This document shows positions 1-8,700 of a stretch of 15,082 nucleotides of DNA, in pieces. The stretch spans positions 1 to 15,082 of the forward strand of contig JAGQGA010000056.1 of assembly GCA_020432595.1 (NCBI GenBank), in the 5' to 3' direction. Made by a program: the position numbers and the translations under genes. Source of the stretch: Anaerolineales bacterium (GTDB taxonomy: Bacteria; Chloroflexota; Anaerolineae; Promineifilales; Promineifilaceae). A model generated the notes under the pieces. The model was not told the origin of the DNA and did not search any database. It saw nothing but the letters and a program-made list of their open reading frames with translations. Positions within the stretch are counted from its first letter, which is position 1; the number at the start of each line of letters is the position of its first letter.

Positions 1-1515
1 GGGTGTGATGCGCTGATAGCGATGCAAAAAGCTACCCGCTAAATGGATCGCCAGCGGCAGGTCGCCTAAATCAGCCGCAATGTGGTCAAGCGCGTGGCTC
101 TCTTTAGGCAGCAGATGGGGTGTCATCCGCTGCAGCAGCTTGACGCTCTCGCTTCTTGCCAACGTGGTCAGGGGGTGGGCAGCCACACCCAGATCCCGTA
201 CCCATTCGCTGCGGCGGCTGGTGAGCAAAATGCGGCAGCCACCGCTGACCGGTCGCCACTGTGAAAACAGAGCTTCGTCCTCGCAGTTGTCAAAGATGAG
301 CAAGCGCGGAATTGGCTCTTGCCAGGCACGCTGCACGCGGCCAACTTTGTCAGCTATGGTTAGCTTGTCGGCTTCTGTGTAGAGCTGCATTCCCCGCTCG
401 CCGCCAATCACCGCCATTTCCTCGGCCACGTTTTCGGCTTCGGCAAAGCTAACCCAATAGACACCACCGGCGTAAAAACGGCCGTAACGGTAGGCAAACT
501 CCACCGCCAACTGCGTTTTCCCCAAACCGCCCATGCCGGTGATGGCAACGGTGGAGATTGGAGATTGGAGATTGGTTGAACCTTCCAATCTCCAATCTCC
601 AATCTCTTTTGCTTCTTCCCACGGCAGCAGCCATTGCCCCAACTGGCGCAAATCAACTTCCCGCCCCGTAAAATCTGGGTTGCGCCGATAGGGCAGGATG
701 GCATGAGGTGGCAGCAGACCGGGTTCGGGGAGGGTGTTTGGGTGGGGAAGTGGATCGGGCTGCCAGCGGGAAACGGCCGTTAACACCCCTCCCTTCTTCC
801 TCGCCAACTCCTCAAGCTGATTGGCAAGCTGCTGCGTCGCCGCCTCTGGTTCCACCCCCAGTTCCTCCCACAGCCTTACGCGGCAGCTCTCATACTGCTG
901 CCGCGCCGCCGCTACCTGTCCATTAGCCGTCAAAAAGCGCATCAGCCAGCGGTGCGTTGGCTCGTAGAGATCGTCCAGCATCAGCCAGCGACGCGCTGCG
1001 TTGATCCCCGCCTCCCAAGCCTGTGCTTCTTCATAAGCGGTACAAAGCCGATGGTAGGCATCCATGATTTCAGCGCGGAGACGCTCGCGGGTCAGTGTCA
1101 GCCATTCATTAAAATAAGGAGAATCTTCGACATAGAAAGTAGCCAATAAATCCCCTGTGACTTGCTGTAGCCCCTCGTCAAGCTGGGTGATGTCGTCTTG
1201 GTTAAGGGCAGTACGGACAGCCGTGTAGTCAACCTGGGTGGTCGGGGCTAACTCAAGCGCGATGGTTTGGCGGGTTGCAATCAGCTCAGGGGCATCATGC
1301 CGTATCTTATGCAGCAGTTGGCGCAAATTACCAAGAGCGGTATGGGTATCTGTGTCCCCCCAAAAAAGGTCGGCGATGTGGGTACGGGCTTGGCTTTGGT
1401 TGGTGATGAGGAGGTAGGCTAGCAGCGCACTCCCTTTGCTGCGGGTCATTAGAGGGGATAAACGGCCGTTATCCAAAATCTCCAAACTGCCAAAGAGCTT
1501 GATCGTTCGACTCAT
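1..1515 (-). CDS. SARP/AfsR-like regulator (wHTH-BTAD-NB-ARC), 3' end cut by window edge
   Basis: This is a transcriptional regulator of the SARP/AfsR type. The frame is open from ATG at 1515 down to base 1 (505 codons, no stop), so the C-terminus, presumably TPRs, is outside the window. By hand translation: residues 1-95 are an OmpR-like winged helix (starts MSRTIKLFGSLEIL; FWGDTD, LGNLRQLLHKIR); about 96-235 are a BTAD helical domain (GDLLATFYVEDSPYFNEWL, RLWEELGVEPE); from about 280 an NB-ARC ATPase follows, with P-loop GMGGLGKT at 327-334, Walker B RLLIFDN at 404-410 and GDLPLAI near 484-490. It is a paralogue of the regulator at 9762-12947, about 70 % identical by eye over the ATPase core. 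The linker before the P-loop is about 15 residues longer than in the paralogue because of an inverted repeat (554-606). No ribosome binding site precedes the ATG; TAAGAT lies 6 bp upstream, so the transcript may be leaderless. It is divergent from the 1701 gene and its operator. Family assignment is firm; the signal sensed is unknown. Confidence 0.93.
   Translation of the reverse strand, partial: MSRTIKLFGSLEILDNGRLSPLMTRSKGSALLAYLLITNQSQARTHIADLFWGDTDTHTALGNLRQLLHKIRHDAPELIATRQTIALELAPTTQVDYTAVRTALNQDDITQLDEGLQQVTGDLLATFYVEDSPYFNEWLTLTRERLRAEIMDAYHRLCTAYEEAQAWEAGINAARRWLMLDDLYEPTHRWLMRFLTANGQVAAARQQYESCRVRLWEELGVEPEAATQQLANQLEELARKKGGVLTAVSRWQPDPLPHPNTLPEPGLLPPHAILPYRRNPDFTGREVDLRQLGQWLLPWEEAKEIGDWRLEGSTNLQSPISTVAITGMGGLGKTQLAVEFAYRYGRFYAGGVYWVSFAEAENVAEEMAVIGGERGMQLYTEADKLTIADKVGRVQRAWQEPIPRLLIFDNCEDEALFSQWRPVSGGCRILLTSRRSEWVRDLGVAAHPLTTLARSESVKLLQRMTPHLLPKESHALDHIAADLGDLPLAIHLAGSFLHRYQRITP
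554..606. repeat. 22-bp-arm inverted repeat inside regulator 1
   Basis: Two perfect 22-nt arms (554-575 and 585-606) are separated by a 9-nt loop. Each arm is made of tandem GGAGATTG-type units, read on the plus strand as GAGATTGGAGATTGG and so on. The element lies in frame in the linker just before the P-loop of the regulator. It encodes roughly EIGDWRLEGSTNLQSPIS, a segment absent from the paralogous regulator. It looks like an inserted hairpin or mobile repeat tolerated in a surface linker. Confidence 0.9.
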
Positions 1516-1521
1516 AGAGCA

Positions 1522-1527
1522 ATCTTA
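1522..1527 (-). promoter_or_regulatory. -10-like box of regulator 1, possibly leaderless
   Basis: On the minus strand TAAGAT ends 6 bp before the ATG at 1515. There is no purine-rich Shine-Dalgarno sequence in between (the spacer reads TGCTCT). Transcription would start at or next to the ATG. The same arrangement is seen before the paralogous regulator, which raises confidence a little. No clear -35 was identified. Confidence 0.4.
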
Positions 1528-1552
1528 ATCAGTTTGCTGGGTGGGAACAAGA

Positions 1553-1622
1553 GGAAAACGGCCGTTTTCCCCTCCCTAACCCATATCGTGTAACGTTCGT
1601 ATAACGTTTCATCTGTATACTA
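1553..1622 (+). promoter_or_regulatory. Promoter and direct-repeat operator, site 1 (drives 1701 gene)
   Basis: The direct repeat is TGTAACGTT at 1589-1597 and TATAACGTT at 1600-1608, an 11-bp period. After a 7-nt spacer comes a -10-like TATACT at 1616-1621. The geometry (heptamer-type direct repeat with one-helical-turn spacing, just upstream of the -10) is that of promoters activated by SARP/BTAD regulators. The block begins with the 18-bp palindrome GGAAAACGGCCGTTTTCC (1553-1570). The whole 70-bp block recurs at 5639-5708 with only 4 mismatches. Transcription would start near 1628, giving a 5' UTR of about 73 nt. The site sits between the divergent regulator 1 and the beta-helix gene. Confidence 0.72.
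1557..1566. repeat. AACGGCCGTT palindrome, representative copy
   Basis: Eight exact copies occur in the window: 772-781, 1461-1470, 1557-1566, 5643-5652, 9819-9828, 10848-10857, 11061-11070 and 12666-12675. By base count alone about 0.01 would be expected in 15 kb. Near copies ending in A are at 477, 1995 and 11948. Copies lie in coding and intergenic DNA; those at 1557 and 5643 extend to the 18-bp GGAAAACGGCCGTTTTCC and stand 18 bp before operator repeats. Confidence 0.88.
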
Positions 1623-1651
1623 CTAAAAACCCCTGGACGTTCCCTTGACGA

Positions 1652-1674
1652 GCGGTTAGCACCATAATAACCGC
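1652..1674 (+). other. Small hairpin in the 5' UTR of the 1701 gene
   Basis: GCGGTTA (1652-1658) and TAACCGC (1668-1674) form a 7-bp stem with a 9-nt loop, about 27 nt before the start codon. It ends 13 nt before the GAGGAGA ribosome binding site. It could affect translation or be chance; no equivalent was seen in the leader of the 5769 gene. Confidence 0.3.
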
Positions 1675-1700
1675 CAAAACTGTGATTGAGGAGAAATTGG

Positions 1701-4700
1701 ATGAAGCAACGACCAACCCAACCCATAAAACCCGCCATATTCGCCCTTTTATTAAGCTGGCTGCTGCTGGCGGCCGGCCCTATCCATGCCGAAGTCGCCG
1801 CCATCTGTAGTGTTGGCGGTATTCCCTCCACCCACGCCAACTTTGCCCTTGCCCTGGCCGACAGCAGTTGTGCCACCATCAACCTTGATGCAGTCATGAC
1901 CATCACCGGTAGCCACACCATCACCCGTAATTTAGAGATCAAAGGACGTATCAGCTTAGGAGGAGCATCGGGGATTACCTTTGATGGACAGAATAACGGC
2001 CGTATTTTCACCATCGGTGCCGACAACCTAACCGTTACCTTTGACCACCTCTTGTTCCGCAACGCCAACACCACCGGTCTTTCTGGCACCAATAGTTATG
2101 GCGGCGCCATTCGCAATATTTATGCTAACGGGACAGTGACGGTCAAAAACAGCCATTTTGAGAATAACCGTTCAGGGGTGGGGGGAGGCGCAATTTACAA
2201 TAGTAATGCGCTTGTCGTGCTTAACTCAGAGTTTAGCCAAAACGATGCTCCATCTGGCGGTGCCATCTACAGTACGTCGGGTTCTATCGAAATTGATAAT
2301 AGCAGCTTCCTTAGCAACAGTGCCTTAAATGTTGGCGGAGCCTTATATTTTCAGAATAACGACTCTGTTACCATCGACCAAACAACATTTGACAATAATT
2401 CGGCCACCCAAGCTGGTGCTATCTATGCTGATATTATTTCTGGCGGGGTCACCGTAACTAAAAGCGTTATCAGTCAGAATGAGGCGGGAATCGGTGGTGG
2501 TTTAGTTGTGTGGGATAGCTCGCTTATTATGGAGACCACAACCCTACACAATAATTCAGCACCTATTGGTGCTGGCATGTTTATCGGTAATGTAACAGCA
2601 GTTATCCGCACGACCACGTTTTCTGACAACAGCGCGAGTAAGCAAGGTGGGGCTATCAGTACCCAAGATTCCAAGGTAGATGTCATTAACAGCACCATCA
2701 GTGGCAGCCGTGGCCCTCTTGGTAGCGTCTATATCTACTTGACAGATACTGCTGAAGCAACAGATATCGTCACGCTGCTGCACACAACCGTAGTTGCCAA
2801 CGATATCATGGGGATTGTTGCTGACGCAGCCACCAATGATCCTGTCGTGGCTGTCCGTCTCCAAAACAGCATTGTGGTTCACCACCAATTTTACGATTGT
2901 CGAGCTTATAAGGGGGCAAGAATTGATGCCACCCTCGGTTACAACCTTGACAGCAACGGCAGTTGCATCAGCAGCGGCGGCACGGGAAACGTCACCGTCA
3001 GCGACGTTGGGCTAATCGCCCTAGCCAACAACGGCGGCTCCACCCAAACCCATCTCCTAGCGCCAAACAGCCCCGCCCGCGACCAAATCCCCGCTGGCAC
3101 CAACGGCTGTGGCACCACGACCACCAGCGACCAGCGCGGCAAGGTGCGCCCTGAGCATGGTCTGTGCGATATTGGCGCCGTCGAAGCCTCCTGCGCCGAC
3201 AATGGCTACACCTTTCCCTACGATGTGGGCACCGTTGTCAGCAGCGACCACGCCCTCGACCTGCGCCGCGCCATCGTCTGCGCCAATGAAAATGCCACAG
3301 CCGATACCATCAACCTCACCCAAGACATCAGCCTCACCACCGTTGACAATGCGACCAACGGGCAGAACGGCTTGCCCGCCATCAGCAGCGCGATCACGCT
3401 GCAAGGGAACGACTTCACGCTTGCACGCGACAGCAGCTACAGCTGCGGCAGCAGCGACCCCCAATTCCGCCTTTTCCACGTCGCTGCCAGCGGCAACCTC
3501 ACCCTCCATGATCTCACCCTCGCCAACGGCTGCGTCTACACCGCCGACGGCTCTGGCCAAGGCGGCCTGATTAGCAACGCCGGTACCCTAGCCATCTATA
3601 GCAGCCGACTAACCAACAGCTATGCTGAAACAGGCGGCGGAGCCATCAGCAACAGCGGCACGCTGACCCTCAACCAAACCACCCTCGACAACAACCGCAG
3701 CGGTGCCAACGGCGGCGGCCTTAGCAACAGCAGCAGCGGCACCATCAGCCAATCCACCTTGTCTAACAACCAGGCCGTCAGCGGTGGGGGTATCTACAAC
3801 AACAATAACAGCGGCTTGCTAACCGTACTCAACAGCACCCTCAGCGGCAACCAGGCCGTCAACGGTGCCGCTATCTACAACGGTTCCAATGACAACCTCT
3901 CCCTTAGCTACAGCACCGTTGCCAACAATACCAGCATCAACACCGCTGCCGTTGAAAATCGCGGCAGTCTCACCCTCGCTAGCAGCCTCATTGCCGACAA
4001 TAGTACCGATTGTTTCTACACCATTGCCCCCACTGATAGCGGCTACAATTTGGTAGAAGCCGTGGGCGGCAACAGCTGCGGCCTGAGCCATGGGGTGAAT
4101 GGTAACATTGTTGGGGTAGACCCCGCCCTTGCTCCCCTGGCAACGATTGGTGGTTCCACAGCCACCCACCTCCTTGCCCTAAACAGCGCGGCACTGGATC
4201 AGATTCCCCTGAACAGTAACGGCTGCGGCTCAACCGTCACCAGCGACCAGCCGGGGGGAACGCGGCCAGGGGGCGTGGCCTGTGACATCGGTGCCGTTGA
4301 GGTGAGCTGCGCTGGCCTGGGTATCCTCTTCCCCTACACCATGAGCAGCGGCAGCCAAGCGGAGCTAAATACGGCTTTGCAATGCGCCAATAGCAACGCA
4401 ACGGCCGATACCATCACCCTCACCAGCGATGTCACCCTCACCCAAATGAGCGACAGCAGCCTGGGCAACAGTGGCCTGGTGCCAATCACCAGCGAGATCA
4501 CGCTGGCTGGGGCTGGCTACACCATTGGCCGCGACAGCAGCTATAGCTGTGACGGCAGCGACCCCGCCTTCCGCCACTTGCTCATCACCGCCAGCGGCAA
4601 CCTAACCTTGAGCAACCTAACCCTGAGCAACGGCTGTCTGCTGGGGAGTGACGCGACAGCCTATGGCGGCGCCATTCACAACAGCGGCACCCTGATGCTC

Positions 4701-5600
4701 AGCCAAAGCCAGCTAACCAACAGCCGAGCCTATGTGGCCGGTGCCTTGTGGAACGGCGCCACGGGGTCGGCCACCATCGAACAATCCACCATCAGCGGCA
4801 ACACGGCTGGCTCTGGCGGTGGCATCATCAATTCTAACAATCTGCTCCTACGCAACAGCACCGTCAGCAATAACACCGCCACTTCCCTTCAAGCCGGTGG
4901 GATTTGGAACGCCAGCGGGACGCTGCAGCTTCTCTACAGCACCGTAGCCGCCAACACCGCGCCGAGTCGCGGCGGCGGCGTTCTCAACAGCAACACCCTG
5001 ATTTTGCAGGGGGCACTCATCGCCGACAACAACAAGGATTGTGAAAACGATGCGACGGTGACGAATAATGGCGACAACTTCATTGAAGGCACCGGGGGCA
5101 AGGCGTGTGGTATCGGTAACGGCAGCAACGGCTCCATTGTTGGGGTTGATCCCCAACTAGGGTCGCTGCAAGACAACGGCGGTGCCACCCCAACCAAGGC
5201 GTTGTTGGCTGGCAGTCCGGCGATTGATGCGGTGACGGGAAGTGGTTGTCCGTCAGTTGACCAGCGGGGCGTGGCGCGGCCACAGGAAGGTGCCTGTGAC
5301 ATGGGGGCGTATGAGGCTGAAGCGCAGGTGGCAACGACACCCACGCTGACGATGTCTGCCGATGGCTCTTACGGCTGGACACCCGACCAAAGCGGCTGTA
5401 CGGAGAGTCTCTATCGCAGTGAAACGCCTTATGCTGGCTACGCCTGGCTGACTGATGACCCGGCCAACTATGATGGCAGCGGCTCGTTGACGAGTGTGGA
5501 AACGAACTATTTCTACTATCTCTATGTAGACTGCGGCAGCTCGACGGCGCAGTCGGATGCGGTGGGTGAGTTTACGTTTGCCATTGTGCCGGGCAATTAG
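1701..5600 (+). CDS. Secreted three-unit beta-helix protein with choice-of-anchor Q domains
   Basis: This is a 1,299-aa secreted protein, probably a surface adhesin or matrix component. ATG 1701 is preferred over an upstream in-frame TTG at 1686, because GAGGAGA (1688-1694) is correctly spaced for the ATG and overlaps the TTG. The signal peptide covers residues 1-30, with hydrophobic AIFALLLSWLLLAAG and likely cleavage after IHA. Three right-handed parallel beta-helix units follow (about 31-496, 497-868, 869-1210), rich in Pmp-like GGAIYN / GGGISN and TLSNN turns. Each unit ends in a choice-of-anchor Q type segment (SPARDQIP...DQRG..RP....CDIGAVE). Units 2 and 3 are clear internal duplicates, each opening with a CSLREA-like stretch (LRRAIVCANENATADTI; LNTALQCANSNATADTI). 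The C-terminal module, 1211-1299, is almost identical to the end of the next gene and looks fibronectin-III-like. G+C rises visibly from about 2930 on. There is no enzymatic motif; adhesion is inferred, not shown. Confidence 0.93.
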   Translation: MKQRPTQPIKPAIFALLLSWLLLAAGPIHAEVAAICSVGGIPSTHANFALALADSSCATINLDAVMTITGSHTITRNLEIKGRISLGGASGITFDGQNNGRIFTIGADNLTVTFDHLLFRNANTTGLSGTNSYGGAIRNIYANGTVTVKNSHFENNRSGVGGGAIYNSNALVVLNSEFSQNDAPSGGAIYSTSGSIEIDNSSFLSNSALNVGGALYFQNNDSVTIDQTTFDNNSATQAGAIYADIISGGVTVTKSVISQNEAGIGGGLVVWDSSLIMETTTLHNNSAPIGAGMFIGNVTAVIRTTTFSDNSASKQGGAISTQDSKVDVINSTISGSRGPLGSVYIYLTDTAEATDIVTLLHTTVVANDIMGIVADAATNDPVVAVRLQNSIVVHHQFYDCRAYKGARIDATLGYNLDSNGSCISSGGTGNVTVSDVGLIALANNGGSTQTHLLAPNSPARDQIPAGTNGCGTTTTSDQRGKVRPEHGLCDIGAVEASCADNGYTFPYDVGTVVSSDHALDLRRAIVCANENATADTINLTQDISLTTVDNATNGQNGLPAISSAITLQGNDFTLARDSSYSCGSSDPQFRLFHVAASGNLTLHDLTLANGCVYTADGSGQGGLISNAGTLAIYSSRLTNSYAETGGGAISNSGTLTLNQTTLDNNRSGANGGGLSNSSSGTISQSTLSNNQAVSGGGIYNNNNSGLLTVLNSTLSGNQAVNGAAIYNGSNDNLSLSYSTVANNTSINTAAVENRGSLTLASSLIADNSTDCFYTIAPTDSGYNLVEAVGGNSCGLSHGVNGNIVGVDPALAPLATIGGSTATHLLALNSAALDQIPLNSNGCGSTVTSDQPGGTRPGGVACDIGAVEVSCAGLGILFPYTMSSGSQAELNTALQCANSNATADTITLTSDVTLTQMSDSSLGNSGLVPITSEITLAGAGYTIGRDSSYSCDGSDPAFRHLLITASGNLTLSNLTLSNGCLLGSDATAYGGAIHNSGTLMLSQSQLTNSRAYVAGALWNGATGSATIEQSTISGNTAGSGGGIINSNNLLLRNSTVSNNTATSLQAGGIWNASGTLQLLYSTVAANTAPSRGGGVLNSNTLILQGALIADNNKDCENDATVTNNGDNFIEGTGGKACGIGNGSNGSIVGVDPQLGSLQDNGGATPTKALLAGSPAIDAVTGSGCPSVDQRGVARPQEGACDMGAYEAEAQVATTPTLTMSADGSYGWTPDQSGCTESLYRSETPYAGYAWLTDDPANYDGSGSLTSVETNYFYYLYVDCGSSTAQSDAVGEFTFAIVPGN

Positions 5601-5616
5601 CAGAGAATAGCGGTGA
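5331..5616 (+). repeat. C-terminal module repeat, copy 1
   Basis: This encodes residues 1211-1299 of the first beta-helix protein (TPTLTMSADGSY ... GEFTFAIVPGN). It pairs with 9393-9678. Bases 5505-5595 match 9567-9657 perfectly (91 of 91, third codon positions included). The upstream part of the module is less conserved. A short match (AGAGAATAGCGG) continues past both stop codons, so the shared unit is a DNA segment and not only a conserved domain. Confidence 0.9.
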
Positions 5617-5638
5617 AAAATTGGATGTCGGGGAGGGT

Positions 5639-5708
5639 GGAAAACGGCCGTTTTCCCCTCTCTAACCCATGCCGTGTAACGTTCGTGTAACGTTTCATCT
5701 GTATACTA
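5639..5708 (+). promoter_or_regulatory. Promoter and direct-repeat operator, site 2 (drives 5769 gene)
   Basis: Two perfect copies of TGTAACGTT lie at 5675-5683 and 5686-5694 (11-bp period). A 7-nt spacer leads to TATACT at 5702-5707. The block starts with the palindrome GGAAAACGGCCGTTTTCC (5639-5656) and matches 1553-1622 at 66 of 70 bases. Transcription would start near 5714, giving a UTR of about 55 nt. The second beta-helix gene therefore has its own promoter and is not simply cotranscribed with the first. Confidence 0.72.
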
Positions 5709-5768
5709 ACTGACTAAAACCCTTGACATTCCTTTCAGAAAGAAATATCTAAGCGGAGGCAAAGAAAC

Positions 5769-8700
5769 ATGAAAAATTCCACCCAAAGTAACAAGCTGTT
5801 TTGGGAGCGATCACACAATAAAGTGATATTTATAGCGACGACACTCATTGCCCTTGTCATGGTGAGCTTTATATCGGTTGCACCGACAGCCGCACAAAAT
5901 ATTATCGCTGTGCAATCAGATCTGCACTTCATCGCCAGCGATGGTATCTGCTCCTTGAATGAAGCGATCATCAACGCCAACGACGATGCCCAAACACATA
6001 CAGACTGCGCTGCGGGTAGCGGTGCCGATATTCTGGATATTCAGATTGATTTCATCCAAGCTGCATTCTCATACGCAAATTATTCAGGTGCCACAGCCGC
6101 GCCAGCCATCACAACCGATATAACGATTCAGGGTAATGGCGGTGTACTCAGCGGGATGGGAAGAAGCACTCGGACGTTCTATGTGGATAGTACAGGGACA
6201 TTGACCCTCGAAAATATGACCCTGTCGGATGTCGATTCTAGCACCCTGTGGGGTGGCGCCATTTACGTTGCCACAGGCGGCACATTAAACGTCTTGCACA
6301 CGACATTCGCTGACAACACGGCCGATCGAGCCGGCGCCATTTGGAGTTACGGCAACGTGGTGATTGCCAACAGTACATTCTCCAACAACACGGTCAGCGA
6401 GAACGGTGGGGCGATTATTGGTAACGAAAATAACAATATGCTCATTGTCAACAGCACCTTTTGGGGCAACGTGGCGGGAAGTAGGGGTGGGGCTATTTAT
6501 AGCGCGAGAGACACCAGTCAAATTGACCTCCACAATGTGACGATGACCAATAACTCGGCAACAGTAGCGGGCGGTGGTTTCCGCGTCAATTTTGGGGTGA
6601 TCAATCTTTACAACGCAATTATTAGTGGCAATACATCCACCAATGGCTCTGCTGAATGTAGCGATAACAATACATTGTTTGCCGCGATGACGGCCAAGAA
6701 CAATGTTTTTGGCACAAGCAATAATGCGGGTGGTTGTACAGGTTTTGCTGCGGCCACCAGCGCGAACAATGTTGTGCCAACAGGGGATATTTCGACTATT
6801 TTGGTGTCAGCGGCAGGTGTACCCATCTTGACCGGTTCGCCCACACAAACCGTCGAGCTTGCCCCAGGTAGTCCCGCCATCAACGCCGGTGACAACAGTC
6901 TGCTACCGAGCGAAACAACCCTTGGCTTGGATATTGATGGGAGTGGAACCTTGGACAGCCCCATCCCCATTGACCAGATTGGTAATGACCGTATTGCCCG
7001 TTCTGTGGTCGATAGTGGCGCACACGAATCCTACTGTGGGGTTTATAGTGGCTTTTACTATAACTTAGGCACGGTTGATTCAAATCTTGTCAATGATTTA
7101 CGGCAGGCGATTGAATGCAACAATGTCAATCCTGATGGCTATGACTTTGGGATTGACATGCTCGGTCAGACGGTGACCTTTACCGATAGCTATGGGAGCG
7201 CCGCAGATGGATATGCCACAGCCCTCCCCGAAGTGACCCGCGGGCTGGTGCTGGTTAATGGAACCCTTGAACGGAACACGACCGACGCCTTCCGTTTTAT
7301 CTACAACAATACAACGGGTGGGCTGGATCATTTATATATTGATCGCGTGACATTCAACAATGGGGGTGGTCGCGCCACGTTTGGCGGTGATGATTTCGCA
7401 GGTGATGGGGGTGCGCTTGCTGGACAGTATATGACGATTACCAACAGCACCTTTGACGGTAACTTAACCAATGCCAATGGGGGGGCAATCGCTACGGTTG
7501 GTGCTGAGGTCACCATTGCCAATGTTACATTTGTCAACAACTACGCCGCAGGAGATGGCGGGGCTGTTCATTCTGTGGCAGCAAATGCTGCTAATCTGAT
7601 TGTCAACAGTACATTTATCGCTAATCAGACCCCTGCGGGTTCTTTTGGTGGAGCCTTGTATCTCGTAGATGGGACGCACGATGTTATCAACAACACCATC
7701 GTCCAAAACGATGCCGGTTTTGCTGGCGGTATTTATATCGACTCTAATGCAACTGTCGAACTCCACAACAACATTGTTAGCCTCAACACATCTGATAATT
7801 CGGCTGGCAACTGTAGTGGTATCTTCTCGGAAACAAATGCGACCTTCAATATCGTTGGCCACGATAGCCTACATGGTGGATGCGCTAATTTTAATACCGC
7901 CAGCGGCAATATCACGTTGTCGGGTGCATTAAGCACCTTGTTGGAAACTGACACGAGTGGTAATGCGGTGCTTGCCGATAATGGGGGTGAAACAGAGACT
8001 ATCAACCTCGTCTTTGATAGCCCCGCTGTCAATGCGGGTGACAACAGTTTGATACCAGCAGAAAACCGCGTCGGGTTTTATCTTGACCAAGATGGTGATG
8101 ATGGTCAGATTGATATTGACCAGAATGGCAACCTCAGAACGGAATATGGCACGGTGGATATTGGCGCGGTAGAGTTTACTCAGTGTAACGAACTGGGGTA
8201 TGGCTCGACGGTGTTGCTGGGGCAAATTGAAACTGATTTGGTCACTGATTTACGGCAGGCCATTGTCTGTGCCAATTTCTCCCCTGCGGATGAGATTATC
8301 GACCTGCAAGGACAAACAGTCACATTTACCAACAATTATCAGGGGACATTAACAGCAACACCTGTCATTGATCTCAATGGTCATTTGACCATCCGCAATG
8401 GGACATTAACACGCAGTGGCAACAATTCATTCCGCTTTATTCAGGTGACCGTACCTCGTGCCAACCAAAATCCAAACCGCCTGACGCTGGATGGTATGAC
8501 GCTGACCAATGGCGGTGGCTCGCTTATGATTGACCAAAATGGTGGTGCGATGTGGTCTACTGGGCATACCACCATTATCAACAGCACATTTTCAGATAAT
8601 GGCCCTTCTAGGGCAGGTGGTGCTGTTTCTTTTAGTGCCAATGACCTTGATATTCGGATTATCAATTCAACCTTCAGCGGTAACCTTGGCGACTGGTATG

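Noticed and set aside
80..1149. Several short plus-strand and minus-strand frames at the left edge
   Set aside because: All are shadows of the minus-strand regulator that runs without a stop from 1515 to the window edge and has wHTH, BTAD and P-loop motifs in one frame.
1..1515. Frameshifted or decayed regulator pseudogene
   Set aside because: Hand translation gives an uninterrupted 505-codon frame, including across the inverted-repeat insert, so there is no sign of decay in the visible part.
1686..1700. TTG at 1686 as the start of the first beta-helix protein
   Set aside because: The TTG overlaps the GAGGAGA ribosome binding site, which is placed 6 nt before ATG 1701; the ATG also gives a normal signal peptide.
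1529..2092. 187-codon minus-strand open frame over the promoter and 5' part of the 1701 gene
   Set aside because: It would run antisense through the signal peptide region and across the direct-repeat promoter; its translation shows no domain and no start signal was seen.
3057..3570. Overlapping open frames on both strands inside the first beta-helix gene
   Set aside because: High G+C and repeated AGC/ACC/GGC codons open shadow frames here. None has a ribosome binding site or recognisable domain, and the main frame has clear domain content.
5639..5656. GGAAAACGGCCGTTTTCC as a rho-independent terminator of the 1701 gene
   Set aside because: The palindrome has no loop and no following T-run, and the same sequence precedes the promoter at 1553-1570 where no plus-strand gene ends. 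It belongs to the promoter cassette.
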